A stretch of 64,000 bases of DNA, from assembly GCF_003610375.1 (NCBI RefSeq), contig NZ_RAPZ01000011.1, forward strand, positions 496,001 through 560,000. Direction: 5' to 3'. The first letter of the stretch is position 1. Each line of letters opens with the position of its first letter. Below, one piece after another: positions 40,997-50,099 of the stretch. This DNA comes from Sphingomonas sp. PP-CC-1A-547. Its GTDB lineage: Bacteria; Pseudomonadota; Alphaproteobacteria; Sphingomonadales; Sphingomonadaceae. The position numbers and the translations under genes were made by a program. The notes beneath the pieces are model-generated. The model did no database searches. It was given only the letters and a program-made list of their open reading frames with translations, and was not told the DNA's origin.

Positions 40997-42384
40997 TGTG
41001 CGGGCGCCACCAGGAGTTGTTCGTATCGGCCGCTGGCGCCGGGCTCGGCATAGGTGCTGAGCGAGAGCGTGCGGTCGGGATAGGTGATGCGGTAGGTGCG
41101 GTTGACGAAGCCGCCGCGCAAGCGGGTCTTGCCGGTTTGTGCGAATGCGGTGGGCTCGCCGAGTGCGCCGAGGCTGGCCTTGTAGTCGGCGAGCGCGACC
41201 GGCTTGAAGTAAAAGTTAGCGTCCTCGGTCAGGCCTTTGCGGTCGAGCGTGCCGGTGCGGAGCTGGTCGTAGACGGCGCGGGCTCGGGCGAGCGCGGCGG
41301 TGTCCTCGGCATTGGCGGGTGCGGTGGGCAGGACGATCTTGGCGACGCCCGCGGCGATGCGGCCCGTTGCGTCGCTGAACCAGCTGTTGGTGAGGACGAC
41401 GATGGCGGCCTTCTCGTCGGGGTAGACGGTGTTCTCGGACAGGAAGCCGACCGCCTCGCCGCTGTGCTCGACGTAGCGGCGGCCGTTCGCGCTGCCGGTG
41501 AAGACGCCGAGGCCGTAGCCGTTGCTCGATCCGTCCGCGAGCTTGACGGGGGTTTCTTGCGCGGCCCAGTCGTCGGCGGGGAGCGTGGTGCGGTTGAGGC
41601 GCGCGACGTCCCATTTGGCGAGGTCTTCGGCGCTCATCGAGAGTTCGCCGGCGGCGTATAGCCAGCCGTCCGCGCTCGGCGTTTCGGGGCGAACCGGGCC
41701 TAGTGCGAAGCGGCCATAGCCTTGCGGGAACGCCTTGCCGATCGCCTTGTCCTGGTCGAGCGCGCGGATGTGGAGTGGCTTGAAGATGCGTTGCTGGAGG
41801 AAGCTCAGCAGCGGTTGCTTGACGACCTTCTCGACGATCATGCCGGCGACGACGTAGCCTGTGTTCGAATACTGCCACTGCGTCCCGGGTGCGAAATCGA
41901 GTGGCTTCTTGGCCCAGCGATCTACGATCTGTTGCGGCGTGACGGGCTTTGCCATCGCGGCGAAACTGTAATCCTGCGGCCAGTAATCCTGCAGGCCCGA
42001 GGTGTGGCTGAGCAGCTGGCGGATCGTGATGCGATCGCCGCCGGTGATGCCGGGGATGTATTTCGCGACGGTGTCGTCGAGGCTGAGCTTGCCCTCGTCC
42101 TCGAGCAACAGGATCGCGGCGGCAGTAAACTGCTTCGAGATGGAGGCGATCTGGTAGGGGAGCTTGGGGTCGGCGGTGGCGATCGCCTCGGACGGCTTCC
42201 CGTAGGCCTTGGCGAACACGATACGCCCGCCGCGCACTACCGCGATCGAGGCGGACGGCACGCCGGTATCGCCGAGCGCGCCGGTGACCAGCGTGTCGAT
42301 CTGCGCGGTTTCGGTGGGGGTGAGCGATTGCGCAATGGCGGGAGCGGGGAGCAGCGCGGCGACGACGAGAAGGCGGAGGATCAT
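40993..42384 (-). CDS. Secreted serine hydrolase of the beta-lactamase family
   Basis: This class C beta-lactamase-like hydrolase of 463 residues has a signal peptide (ending APAIAQ). The nucleophile motif is Ser81-x-x-Lys84 (QIASISKQF) and the second motif Tyr172-Ser-Asn174 (WQYSNTGY). An HSG triad-like element, YVEHSGEAVGF, comes later. A C-terminal lipocalin-like extension is likely after residue 350. Such proteins are usually esterases or D-amino-acid peptidases rather than true beta-lactamases. It is coupled to the M17 aminopeptidase downstream. Confidence 0.88.
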   Translation of the reverse strand: MILRLLVVAALLPAPAIAQSLTPTETAQIDTLVTGALGDTGVPSASIAVVRGGRIVFAKAYGKPSEAIATADPKLPYQIASISKQFTAAAILLLEDEGKLSLDDTVAKYIPGITGGDRITIRQLLSHTSGLQDYWPQDYSFAAMAKPVTPQQIVDRWAKKPLDFAPGTQWQYSNTGYVVAGMIVEKVVKQPLLSFLQQRIFKPLHIRALDQDKAIGKAFPQGYGRFALGPVRPETPSADGWLYAAGELSMSAEDLAKWDVARLNRTTLPADDWAAQETPVKLADGSSNGYGLGVFTGSANGRRYVEHSGEAVGFLSENTVYPDEKAAIVVLTNSWFSDATGRIAAGVAKIVLPTAPANAEDTAALARARAVYDQLRTGTLDRKGLTEDANFYFKPVALADYKASLGALGEPTAFAQTGKTRLRGGFVNRTYRITYPDRTLSLSTYAEPGASGRYEQLLVAPAQ

Positions 42385-42548
42385 GCGCGCAACGAAGCAG
42401 AACCGGCGTGCGCGCGCAACGCCGTGATTTTTATTCCGTGGCGGTTGAAGGAGTTAGGCTAGGGCAGAAATGTTGACGGAACACGCCGTGTTACACGCAC
42501 GTTTCATCGTCCGACCGGGAGCCTTTTCACGTCTTAGGGGACACAACC

Positions 42549-42695
42549 ATGCTGTATACCATCGCCGTCATCCTGCTGATCCTCTGGCTGGCAGGCTTCG
42601 CCTTCCATGTTGCGGGCGGGCTGATCCACATCCTGCTGGTGATCGCGGTCATCGTCGTTCTGGTGAAGCTGTTCACCGGTCGCAACGTCGTCTGA
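42549..42695 (+). CDS. Lmo0937-family small membrane protein
   Basis: This is a 48-residue peptide, MLYTIAVILLILWLAGFAFH at its start, then VAGGLIHILLVIAVIVVLVK and a short basic end. Two hydrophobic helices are separated by a Gly-Gly turn. The pattern LxTIAVILLILWLxG...GGxIHILLVIAxxxxL is that of the Lmo0937 family, seen in many stress-responsive settings but without known function. It stands alone and is followed at once by a palindromic repeat. Confidence 0.85.
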   Translation: MLYTIAVILLILWLAGFAFHVAGGLIHILLVIAVIVVLVKLFTGRNVV

Positions 42696-42700
42696 CTTTT

Positions 42701-42798
42701 CCGTCATGCCGGGCTTGTTCCGGCATCCACCGTTCCGCGTATCGGATGCTATCGAGTTTGCGGAACGGTGGACCCCGGAACAAGTCCGGGGTGACGGA
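42701..42798. repeat. Palindromic intergenic repeat, CGTCATGCCGGG type
   Basis: Outer arms CCGTCATGCCGGGCTTGTTC and CCCCGGAACAAGTCCGGGGTG with GACGG form a long imperfect inverted repeat with inner pairing CACCGTTCCGC/GCGGAACGGTG. A second copy with a different loop is at 47350-47446. It lies between convergent genes. Confidence 0.85.
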
Positions 42799-42803
42799 GG
42801 GAT

Positions 42804-44159
42804 TTAGGCGATGGGGACTCCGTAGAGGTCGTGATCGTCGGCGTCTTCGATCGTGACCGGGACGATGTCGCCGACCTTCAGGTGGCCGGCGTCGCGGAGA
42901 AAGACTTCGCCGTCGATTTCGGGCGCATCGGCCTTTGAGCGGCCGGTTGCGCCTTCTTCGTCGACCGCATCGATGATCACGTCGAGCGTGCGGCCGATCT
43001 TGGCCTGCAACTTCGCCGCGGAGATGGCCGCGGTCTTTTCCATGATGCGGGCGTAGCGCTCTTCCTTGAGCTCCTCGGGCACGTGGTCGGGGAGCAGGTT
43101 CGCCGCGGCGCCGTCGACCGGCTCGAAGCGGAACGCGCCGACGCGGTCGAGTTGTGCTTCGTCGAGCCAGTCGAGCAGATACTGGAAATCCTCCTCGGTC
43201 TCGCCGGGGAAGCCGACGACGAAGGTCGAGCGGATCGTGATATCAGGTGCGATCGTCCGCCAGTTGTGGATCCGCTGGAGCACTTTCGCATCGTTGCCGG
43301 GGCGCTTCATCCGGCGCAGCACCGACGGCGCAGCGTGCTGGAACGGGATGTCGAGATATGGCAGCACGAGGCCTTCCGCCATCAGCGGGATGACGTGGTC
43401 GACGTGCGGGTATGGGTAGACGTAATGCAGGCGCACCCACGGCGCGATCTTGCCGAGTTCGCGCGAGAGATCGGTCATGTGCGCGCGGACTTCGCGAGCC
43501 TCGTTGCGCGACATTGGGCCACCGGTCTTCACCGGCCAGCTGGCGTGGCGCAGGTCGACGCCGTACGCCGATGTGTCCTGGCTGATGACCAGCAGCTCCT
43601 TGGTGCCGGCTTCGACAAGCTTCTCCGCTTCGCGCAGGATCGCGTCGGGGCGGCGGCTGACGAGGTCACCGCGCAACGACGGGATGATGCAGAACGAGCA
43701 GCGGTGGTTGCAGCCCTCGGAAATCTTCAGATAGCTGTAGTGGCGCGGCGTCAGCTTCAGGCCGGCGTCGGGGATCAGGTTGAGGAACGCCGACGGCGGC
43801 ATCGGGGCAGCCTCGTGGACCGCGCCGACGACCTGCTCATATTCGTGCGCGCCGGTGATCGCGAGGACCTGCGGGAAGCGTGCGCGGATCGCGTCGGCTT
43901 CCTTGCCCATGCAGCCGGTGACGATGACGCGGCCGTTCTCGGCGATGGCCTCGCCGATCGCCTCGAGGCTTTCCTCCTTGGCGGAATCGAGGAAGCCGCA
44001 GGTGTTGACCAGCACGATGTCGGCGCCGGCGTAATCCGGCGACATCTGGTAGCCGTCGCCGCGGAGCTGGGTGAGAATCCGTTCGCTGTCGACGAGGTTC
44101 TTCGGACAGCCGAGCGAGACCATGCCGATCTTCGGCGGGGAGGGGAGTGTTGTTGCCAT
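42804..44159 (-). CDS. rimO: Ribosomal protein S12 methylthiotransferase RimO
   Basis: This radical-SAM enzyme adds a methylthio group to Asp of ribosomal protein S12. It has 451 residues from ATG 44159. An N-terminal MTTase domain carries its three cysteines ([37 protein letters not shown]). The radical-SAM motif is [15 protein letters not shown], and a C-terminal TRAM domain follows. The central motif and GCPKNxVDSE distinguish RimO from MiaB. It is divergent from anmK. Confidence 0.97.
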   Translation of the reverse strand: MATTLPSPPKIGMVSLGCPKNLVDSERILTQLRGDGYQMSPDYAGADIVLVNTCGFLDSAKEESLEAIGEAIAENGRVIVTGCMGKEADAIRARFPQVLAITGAHEYEQVVGAVHEAAPMPPSAFLNLIPDAGLKLTPRHYSYLKISEGCNHRCSFCIIPSLRGDLVSRRPDAILREAEKLVEAGTKELLVISQDTSAYGVDLRHASWPVKTGGPMSRNEAREVRAHMTDLSRELGKIAPWVRLHYVYPYPHVDHVIPLMAEGLVLPYLDIPFQHAAPSVLRRMKRPGNDAKVLQRIHNWRTIAPDITIRSTFVVGFPGETEEDFQYLLDWLDEAQLDRVGAFRFEPVDGAAANLLPDHVPEELKEERYARIMEKTAAISAAKLQAKIGRTLDVIIDAVDEEGATGRSKADAPEIDGEVFLRDAGHLKVGDIVPVTIEDADDHDLYGVPIA

Positions 44160-44252
44160 GAAGACCGCGCACATAGGCGCAAAGTTCGGTTTTTTCTAGG
44201 CGGTGGAAAATGCATCCTGCATGGGTGGGCGGATTGCGCGGAAGGAACCGAT

Positions 44253-45395
44253 ATGCTGGCGATTGGACTGATGTCGGGGACGTCGCTCGACGGGATCGAC
44301 GCGGCGTTGATCGAGACCGACGGCGAGGCGTTCGTGCGACCGATCGCGTTTCGTGGCGAGCCGTATTCGGATGCGGCGCGGGCGCAGTTGGCGGAAGCCA
44401 CGCGGATGGCGCTGACGTTCGACAAGCCGCGCGCGAGTCCGCCGGTGGTGGCCGCGGGTGAGCTGATTACGCGCGCGCATGTGTTTGCGGTGCACAAGTT
44501 GCTGGCGGATGCGGGGGTTGCGGCGGCGGACGTGGATGTGATCGGCTTTCACGGGCAGACGATCGCGCATCGGCCGGATCGGCGCTGGACGTGGCAGATC
44601 GGGGACGGGGCGGCGGTCGCGCGCGCTACCGGGATCACGACGGTGTCGGATTTTCGCTCGGCGGATGTGGCCGCGGGTGGGCAGGGTGCGCCGTTGCTGC
44701 CGGTGTATCATGCGGCGTTGGCGGCGGGGCTCGAGGGGCCGGTCGCGGTGCTGAACCTTGGCGGAGTGGGGAACATCACCTTCATTCCCGGCGGGCGCGA
44801 CATGCATGATTCGCGCGAGATGTCGCCGGAGCGGGCGCAGATGACGGACCGCGATGGGCTGGTGGCGTTCGATACCGGGCCGGCGAACGGGTTGATCGAT
44901 AGCTGGGTCGAGGCGGAGACCGGCGCGCGCTATGATGCCGGGGGGGCGTTGGCGGCGTCCGGGCGGGTGGACGAGACGGTGCTGACGGCGATGCTGGACC
45001 ATCCGTTTTTCGATGCTCCTCCGCCTAAGTCTTTGGATCGGAATGACTTTACGATTCAGCCGGCTCGGGGGTTGTCGGCGGCCGATGGGGCGGCGACTTT
45101 GACGGCGTTTACGGCCGCTACCGTGGCGGAGGCTTTGCGACATTTGCCGGCTCGGCCTGTTCGGTTGCTGGTGGCGGGGGGTGGTCGGCATAATCCGACT
45201 ATGCTGGCGATGATTGCGGAGCGGACCGGGTTGGTGGTGGAGCCTACCGATGTGCTCGGGTGGAACGGCGATGCGCTGGAGGCCGAGGGATTCGCGTATA
45301 TGGCGGTTCGGACGCTGAAGGGGCTGGCGATCAGCTTTCCGGGGACGACCGGGGTTCCGGTGGCGATGGCTGGTGGGGTTGTGGATCGGGTTTGA
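44253..45395 (+). CDS. anmK: Anhydro-N-acetylmuramic acid kinase
   Basis: It phosphorylates and opens 1,6-anhydro-MurNAc during recycling of cell-wall muropeptides. It has 380 residues, starting MLAIGLMSGTSLDGIDAALI. Motifs are GFHGQTIAHRPD, VSDFRSADVAAGGQGAPLLP, LNLGGVGNITFIPGG and FDTGPANGLIDSW. Two departures from what I expect of the family are an extra segment around DMHDSREMSPERAQMTDRDG and DTGPAN where DTGPGN is usual. GAAGGAA stands before the ATG. Confidence 0.94.
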   Translation: MLAIGLMSGTSLDGIDAALIETDGEAFVRPIAFRGEPYSDAARAQLAEATRMALTFDKPRASPPVVAAGELITRAHVFAVHKLLADAGVAAADVDVIGFHGQTIAHRPDRRWTWQIGDGAAVARATGITTVSDFRSADVAAGGQGAPLLPVYHAALAAGLEGPVAVLNLGGVGNITFIPGGRDMHDSREMSPERAQMTDRDGLVAFDTGPANGLIDSWVEAETGARYDAGGALAASGRVDETVLTAMLDHPFFDAPPPKSLDRNDFTIQPARGLSAADGAATLTAFTAATVAEALRHLPARPVRLLVAGGGRHNPTMLAMIAERTGLVVEPTDVLGWNGDALEAEGFAYMAVRTLKGLAISFPGTTGVPVAMAGGVVDRV

Positions 45396-45434
45396 GGGGG
45401 GGGCTAGGCCAACGCCACCTAAACCGGCCTAAAG

Positions 45435-45493
45435 CTTGTTCTCCCGCGAAGGCGGGAGCCCAGTCTGGGCTCCCGCCTTCGCGGGAGAACAAG
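45435..45493. repeat. Perfect 59-base palindrome
   Basis: The 29-base arms CTTGTTCTCCCGCGAAGGCG + GGAGCCCAG and their exact complement flank a single T. It can form a perfect hairpin or cruciform. A sister element of the same length with a few changes is at 56006-56064, and degenerate relatives are at 29493 and 39529. The bases between anmK and this element show nothing else. Confidence 0.92.
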
Positions 45494-45539
45494 AAGGGGC
45501 GTTGCTCGCTTTGCTGAACGCCTGCTCAATGTAAGTATT

Positions 45540-45642
45540 CCACCCCGGCGGAGGCCGGGGTCCAATTGGGTTACGTTGCTAATTGAGGTCGCGCTTCGTT
45601 ACCGCGACCTTTCCAATTGGACCCCGGCCTTCGCCGGGGTGG
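45540..45642. repeat. Palindromic intergenic repeat, CCCCGGCGGAGG type
   Basis: Arms CCACCCCGGCGGAGGCCGGG and CCCGGCCTTCGCCGGGGTGG extend into GTCCAATTGGG and CCAATTGGACC, with about 40 bases of loop including the inner pair GAGGTCGCG/CGCGACCTT. It is the same family as 34163 and 55876. Confidence 0.87.
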
Positions 45643-45698
45643 TAGTTTTCTTGGCGGGCCTGACTCGCTCAACGCTTACCAAGCCCGAGCTTCAGCGC

Positions 45699-45728
45699 CG
45701 TAATGCTGGACCGAAATCCGGCATTACG
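45699..45728. other. Stem-loop just downstream of the Lys/Ala-rich gene
   Basis: A 12-bp stem CGTAATGCTGGA/TCCGGCATTACG with a six-base loop lies nine bases after the stop of the minus-strand gene. In that direction the T-rich stretch GTTTGTTTT comes before the stem, not after, so it is not a standard intrinsic terminator. It may still protect or end the transcript. Confidence 0.5.
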
Positions 45729-45737
45729 AAAACAAAC

Positions 45738-46061
45738 TTAGGCAGCCTTGCCCTTCTTGCCCTTGCCTGGCTTGGGATCGGCCGGCGTCGGTGCCTTCTT
45801 ATCCGCTTCCTTGGCCATAAACGCAGGCGCTGCGATCGCCGCTGCGATCCCCGCGATCACCGTCGCACCAACCGCGATCGCGGTCTTCGGATGCGACTTC
45901 ACCGCATCCGTCGCGGTCGCGAGGCCGGCCTTGGCCGCATCGGTCGCGTCCTCGACCCAGTCGCTGGTCGCCGCGGTCTTCTTCGCGTCGGGCTTCGGCT
46001 TGTGGTCGTCGTCGTGATGGACCTTGGCGTGCGGCATGGCGGAGTTGGGGATCGACGACAT
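45738..46061 (-). CDS. Small Lys/Ala-rich protein with one hydrophobic segment
   Basis: I recognise no family. The 107 residues comprise a polar N-terminus with HHDDDHKPKPDAKK, an Ala-rich amphipathic part, a hydrophobic Ala/Ile/Gly segment at about residues 60-80 (TAIAVGATVIAGIAAAIAAP), and a basic tail (DPKPGKGKKGKAA). It may be a small membrane protein with a cationic end or a nucleoid-type protein. It stands alone between repeats and the VWA gene. Confidence 0.6.
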   Translation of the reverse strand: MSSIPNSAMPHAKVHHDDDHKPKPDAKKTAATSDWVEDATDAAKAGLATATDAVKSHPKTAIAVGATVIAGIAAAIAAPAFMAKEADKKAPTPADPKPGKGKKGKAA

Positions 46062-46151
46062 AAGGGCTTGTCCTTCGGTAAGGGATGATGCCCGATAAAC
46101 CGATCGCGTCCGTGACGGTTCCGTTACGGTCAGCGGCTTACCGTGCCGAAG

Positions 46152-47330
46152 TCACCGCTTGCGGGTCAGCTCGCGCATCGCATCGTCGAGACCGGCGAGG
46201 CTCAACGGGTACATCCGGTCGGTCATCAGCTCGCGGATGATCCGCACCGACTGCGAATAGCCCCATTGCGCCTCGGGTACCGGGTTGAGCCACGCCGCCG
46301 CCGGATAGGTATTCGTCAGCCGCTGCATCCACACCGCGCCCGGCTCCTCGTTGAAATGCTCAACCGAGCCGCCGGGGTGGGTGATCTCGTACGGGCTCAT
46401 CGACGCGTCGCCGACGAAGATCAGCTTGTAGTCGTGGCCGTATTTGTGGAGCAGATCCCACATCGGCGTGCGCTCGGCAAAGCGACGCGTATTGTCCTTC
46501 CACACGCCCTCGTACGGGCAATTGTGGAAGTAGAAGAATTCGAGGTTCTTGAACTCTGTGGTCGCGGCCGAGAACAGTTCCTCGCAAAGCTTGACGAACG
46601 GGTCCATCGAGCCGCCGACATCGAGGAATAGCAGCAGTTTTACCGCATTGCGACGCTCGGCGCGCATGACGATATCGAGATAGCCCTGGCGCGCGGTGCC
46701 GGCGATCGTGCCGTCGATGTCGAGTTCGTCGGCGGCGCCGTCGCGCGCGAAGCGGCGCAGGCGACGGAGTGCCACCTTGATGTTGCGGGTGCCGAGTTCC
46801 TTGGTGTTGTCGAGGTTGCGGAACTCGCGCTGGTCCCAGACTTTCAGCGCGCGCTTGTGCGTGCTTTCGCCGCCGATGCGGACGCCTTCGGGGTTGTAGC
46901 CGCCATTGCCATACGGGCTCGTGCCGCCGGTGCCGACCCATTTGCTGCCGCCCTGGTGGCGCTCCTTTTGCTCCTCAAGACGTTTCTTGAGCGTCTCCAT
47001 GATCTCGTCCCACGAGCCGAGCGACTTGATCGCGGCCATTTCCTCGGGGGTCAGGAATTTCTCGGCGACCGCCTTCAGCCAGTCTTCGGGGACCTCGCCG
47101 GGGACGGTGCCGTAGCTCGTGGCTAGGCCGCGGAAGACCTTGGCGAAGACCTGGTCGAACTTGTCGAGCAGCCCCTCGTCCTTCACGTACACCGCGCGGG
47201 AGAGATAGTAGAAATCCTCGGGCGTCCGTTCGATCACCTCGGCGTCGAGCGCCTCGAGGAGGATGAGGTGCTCTTTCAGGCTGGCGGGAATGCCGGCGCT
47301 GCGGAGTTCGTCGAGGAAGTTCAGGAACAT
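46152..47330 (-). CDS. VWA domain-containing CoxE-like protein
   Basis: This protein of 392 residues starts MFLNFLDELRSAGIPASLKE. The helical N-terminal part is followed by a Gly-rich linker (residues 125-155) and a von Willebrand A domain with MIDAS-like loop Asp237-Val-Gly-Gly-Ser241 and later FVGDASMSPYEI. Such proteins act with MoxR ATPases to remodel or assemble metalloenzymes. A matching MoxR gene is 3.6 kb upstream on the same strand. In the MIDAS the first Ser of DxSxS is Gly, which may alter metal binding. The ATG at 47330 is preferred over a longer open frame that runs into a repeat. Confidence 0.87.
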   Translation of the reverse strand: MFLNFLDELRSAGIPASLKEHLILLEALDAEVIERTPEDFYYLSRAVYVKDEGLLDKFDQVFAKVFRGLATSYGTVPGEVPEDWLKAVAEKFLTPEEMAAIKSLGSWDEIMETLKKRLEEQKERHQGGSKWVGTGGTSPYGNGGYNPEGVRIGGESTHKRALKVWDQREFRNLDNTKELGTRNIKVALRRLRRFARDGAADELDIDGTIAGTARQGYLDIVMRAERRNAVKLLLFLDVGGSMDPFVKLCEELFSAATTEFKNLEFFYFHNCPYEGVWKDNTRRFAERTPMWDLLHKYGHDYKLIFVGDASMSPYEITHPGGSVEHFNEEPGAVWMQRLTNTYPAAAWLNPVPEAQWGYSQSVRIIRELMTDRMYPLSLAGLDDAMRELTRKR

Positions 47331-47349
47331 CGTAACTCTCCAAGGCTCC

Positions 47350-47446
47350 CCGTCATGCCGGGCTCGTTCCGGCATCCACGGTTCCGCGCACTCGATAGTC
47401 GTGATCGTGCGGCACCGTGGACCCCGGAACAAGTCCGGGGTGACGG
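47350..47446. repeat. Palindromic intergenic repeat, CGTCATGCCGGG type
   Basis: Second copy of the element at 42701: arms CCGTCATGCCGGGCTCGTTC and CCCCGGAACAAGTCCGGGGT with GACGG, and a divergent centre. It fills almost the whole gap between the hydrolase and VWA genes, both on the minus strand. Confidence 0.85.
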
Positions 47447-47471
47447 AGTGGTTTGGGTCGGTCGCACGGTT

Positions 47472-49379
47472 TCACCGCGCGATCGGCAGTTCGATCACGC
47501 TGGGCTGCGCGGCCGAGTGGAAGACACTGATCGTGGCCTTGCGGTAGTCGGCGGGCTTCGCGTCGAAGATGTTGGCGACGTAGGTCTGCGGGTTGCGGTC
47601 GTAGAGCGGGAACCAGCTCGACTGGACCTGGACCATGATGCGGTGGCCGGGGAGGAAGACGTGGCTCGCGTTGGGTAGCACGACGCGGAAATGCGTGGGC
47701 TGGCCGGCGACGATCGGCGTCGGCTTGTCGAACCCGTCGCGGTAGCGGCCGCGGAGAATGTCCATCGACACGGCGAGTTGGTAGCCGCCCATCTCAGGCT
47801 TGTCGGAATATTCGGCGGGGTAGACGTCGATCAGCTTCACCACGAAATCGCCGTCGGTGCCGGTGGTGCTGGCGATCAGGTCCGCGACGGGCGCGCCGGC
47901 GATGGCGACCGGGCTGGTCAGCGGCGGCGTCTGGTAGGTCAGGACGTCGGTGCGATCGGAGAACGGGCGCTGATCGTCGACGAGCCACTGCCGCCAGGTC
48001 GAGCCGGTCGCGTAGGTCGGACGAATCGGGCGGAGGCGGTAGGGGATCGGCTTGGCGGGGTCGGAGATATAGTCGTCGTGGCCGTCCTGCGCCGGGGCGG
48101 TGGCGCCGAGACCGTTGGCGGGCTGGAAGTAGAGTTTCTGCGTGGCGGTCGAGTTCGGCCAGCCGGCGAGCGTCTGCCACTGGTTGGTCCCGGTCTGGAA
48201 CGCGGTGACGGGGGCGAGCGCAGGCGGTGTCGCGCCGGTCTTCAGCGCGCCGTTCAGGAACGGGAGCAGGACGTTCTTCCTGAACCAGAGCGCAGTGTCG
48301 GCGTCGAAGCGGATCGCGCCCAAGGTCGAGCCATCGCCGTTCGCGCCGCCATGCGCCCAGGGGCCGAGCGCGAGGTGGTTGACGTGGTTGGGGTCGACTT
48401 TCGATACGGCTTCATACGCCGCGACTGCGCCGTAAATATCCTCCTGGTCCCACTGGCTGGCGACCCAGAGCGTCTGCACGGTCTGCGGTTGCTTCGGCAG
48501 GATCGTCTCGAGCGCCTGGCCTTGCCAGAACGCGTCGTAGGTCGGGTGATCGTGGAGGCGATTGACGAACGGGAGTTGTTCGAGGCCGCGGCTTTTCACG
48601 AACGCGCTGGCGGATCCGGCGCGCAGGAACGTGTCGTAATCGTCGTAGGCGTCGCGCCAGAGGTCGCCGGCTTCGCCTTTCGCTGCGTCCTGCGTGTAGT
48701 AATAATCATAGCCGATCTGGCGGAAGGCGCCGCCGTGGAAGTCGTCGTCGCCCTTCCAGGTGTTGATCACCGGGTTCATCGGCACCGCGGCCTTCAGCGC
48801 CGGGTGCGGGTTCACCAGCGCCATCGCGGCCATCATGCCGTCGTAGCTGCCACCGATGATGCCGACGCGGCCGTTGCTGTTCTTGAGGTTCTTCACGAGC
48901 CAGTCGATCGTGTCGTAGGCGTCGGTGGAGTGGTCGACTTTCGTCTTGTTGAGCGGGCCGATCAGCGGGCGTTCGTTGATGTACGCGCCGTTCGAGCCGT
49001 TCTTGCCGCGGACGTCCTCGAACACGCGGATGTAGCCGGCGTCGAAGAACATCGCGTCGGATGCGCGCAGGTTCATCGCGCCGCTCGGGCTGGAGGATCG
49101 GCTGGCGACACTCTCGGCGTTGTAGGGCGTGCGCTGGAGCAGGATTGGCGCCTCGGTGAGGCCCTTGCGCTGGACGATGACCGCGTGGAGCGTGACGCCG
49201 TCGCGCATCGGGATGTCGACCTCGCGGCGGTCGAAGTCGAAGCTGGCGTTGGCGGGGACGAACTTGGCGGGGATATCGCCACCGGGGGGCGGGGCCTTTT
49301 CCTTCTGCGCGCCGACGATTGTGGGGGCGGTGGTCGCGAGCAAGGCCAGCGTGACCGTCGTAAGAGCCTTGAACCGCAT
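47472..49379 (-). CDS. Secreted CocE/NonD family hydrolase
   Basis: This serine hydrolase of the X-Pro dipeptidyl-peptidase S15/CocE type has 635 residues from ATG 49379 with a signal peptide (to about TIVGAQ). The nucleophile elbow is GIIGGSYDGMMAA (GxSYxG), after LLQRTPYN and FEDVRGKNGSNG. A C-terminal jelly-roll domain carries FLPGHRIMVQVQSSWFPLYD. Substrates in the family include esters, amides and acylated antibiotics, so the exact one is open. A longer frame upstream overlaps a repeat and is not used. Confidence 0.9.
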   Translation of the reverse strand: MRFKALTTVTLALLATTAPTIVGAQKEKAPPPGGDIPAKFVPANASFDFDRREVDIPMRDGVTLHAVIVQRKGLTEAPILLQRTPYNAESVASRSSSPSGAMNLRASDAMFFDAGYIRVFEDVRGKNGSNGAYINERPLIGPLNKTKVDHSTDAYDTIDWLVKNLKNSNGRVGIIGGSYDGMMAAMALVNPHPALKAAVPMNPVINTWKGDDDFHGGAFRQIGYDYYYTQDAAKGEAGDLWRDAYDDYDTFLRAGSASAFVKSRGLEQLPFVNRLHDHPTYDAFWQGQALETILPKQPQTVQTLWVASQWDQEDIYGAVAAYEAVSKVDPNHVNHLALGPWAHGGANGDGSTLGAIRFDADTALWFRKNVLLPFLNGALKTGATPPALAPVTAFQTGTNQWQTLAGWPNSTATQKLYFQPANGLGATAPAQDGHDDYISDPAKPIPYRLRPIRPTYATGSTWRQWLVDDQRPFSDRTDVLTYQTPPLTSPVAIAGAPVADLIASTTGTDGDFVVKLIDVYPAEYSDKPEMGGYQLAVSMDILRGRYRDGFDKPTPIVAGQPTHFRVVLPNASHVFLPGHRIMVQVQSSWFPLYDRNPQTYVANIFDAKPADYRKATISVFHSAAQPSVIELPIAR

Positions 49380-49448
49380 CGCTATCCTCACCGTCTTTTC
49401 AGCGACGGTGGTGGCACGGTTTGGCAGGTGGCGGCAATCCATTCGCAC

Positions 49449-49530
49449 CGTCATCCTGACGAAAGTCAGGATCCAGGGTTACGAACGCTGTCTTTCTTGG
49501 TTCTGGATCCTGACTTTCGTCAGGATGACG
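49449..49530. repeat. Palindromic intergenic repeat, GTCATCCTGACG type
   Basis: An inverted repeat with 26-base arms: CGTCATCCTGACGAAAGTCA + GGATCC and its exact complement, around a 30-base loop. It lies directly after the CHAP gene and between two minus-strand genes. It is the only copy of this family in the window. Confidence 0.88.
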
Positions 49531-49532
49531 GA

Positions 49533-50099
49533 TTATCGCGCGATGGGCTCGCCGCTTACCGGCACATAGGCGTCGATCAGCGCGCCGACATAATCAGGGT
49601 TCCGGCTCGTCAATTCAGCGGCCGCGTGCGCGTGGCCGTAGATGAAGCCGTACACCGGATACACCCCGCCGCCGAGGCCATCGACGTCCTTGTACCAGAC
49701 CTTCACGTCACTCCAGTCGTTGTTGCGCGAGACGTCGAACAGCGTGACGTCCTGTTCGGCATGGCCGCGCTCGCCGTTCTGGCGCGACCAGTTGGCGTGG
49801 GTGAGCATGACGACGCGCTTCTCGACCACCCGGCTGACGACCGCGACGTGGCCGAACGGCAGGCGCGGGGTCTTGGCGAAGACGATGACGGCGCCTTCCT
49901 TGGGCTTGTGCGTGCGTTCGTATTTTCCGTCGGCCTGCTCCCACCAGGTCCAGGCGTTGCCGTAGATCTGGATGCCCGACGCGGCGCGGGCGAAGGGGAC
50001 GCACTGGCCGACATAGTCGAGCAGAGAGGCGGATGCGGGGGCGGCCATGCCGATTGCCAGCAGTGCCGGCGCCCAACGACGGAAAGCATACAATCTCAT
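49533..50099 (-). CDS. Secreted CHAP-domain protein
   Basis: This 188-residue exported protein has a signal peptide (ending PASAS, about residue 25) and a CHAP (NlpC/P60-like) amidase or peptidase domain. The nucleophile is Cys33 in YVGQCVPFARAASG, with the histidine in LPFGHVAVVSRV and a third polar residue in LTHANWSRQNG. Family members cut peptidoglycan cross-links or peptide bonds. The start has LTH-type spacing normal for secreted proteins. The 3' end abuts a palindromic repeat. Confidence 0.87.
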   Translation of the reverse strand: MRLYAFRRWAPALLAIGMAAPASASLLDYVGQCVPFARAASGIQIYGNAWTWWEQADGKYERTHKPKEGAVIVFAKTPRLPFGHVAVVSRVVEKRVVMLTHANWSRQNGERGHAEQDVTLFDVSRNNDWSDVKVWYKDVDGLGGGVYPVYGFIYGHAHAAAELTSRNPDYVGALIDAYVPVSGEPIAR

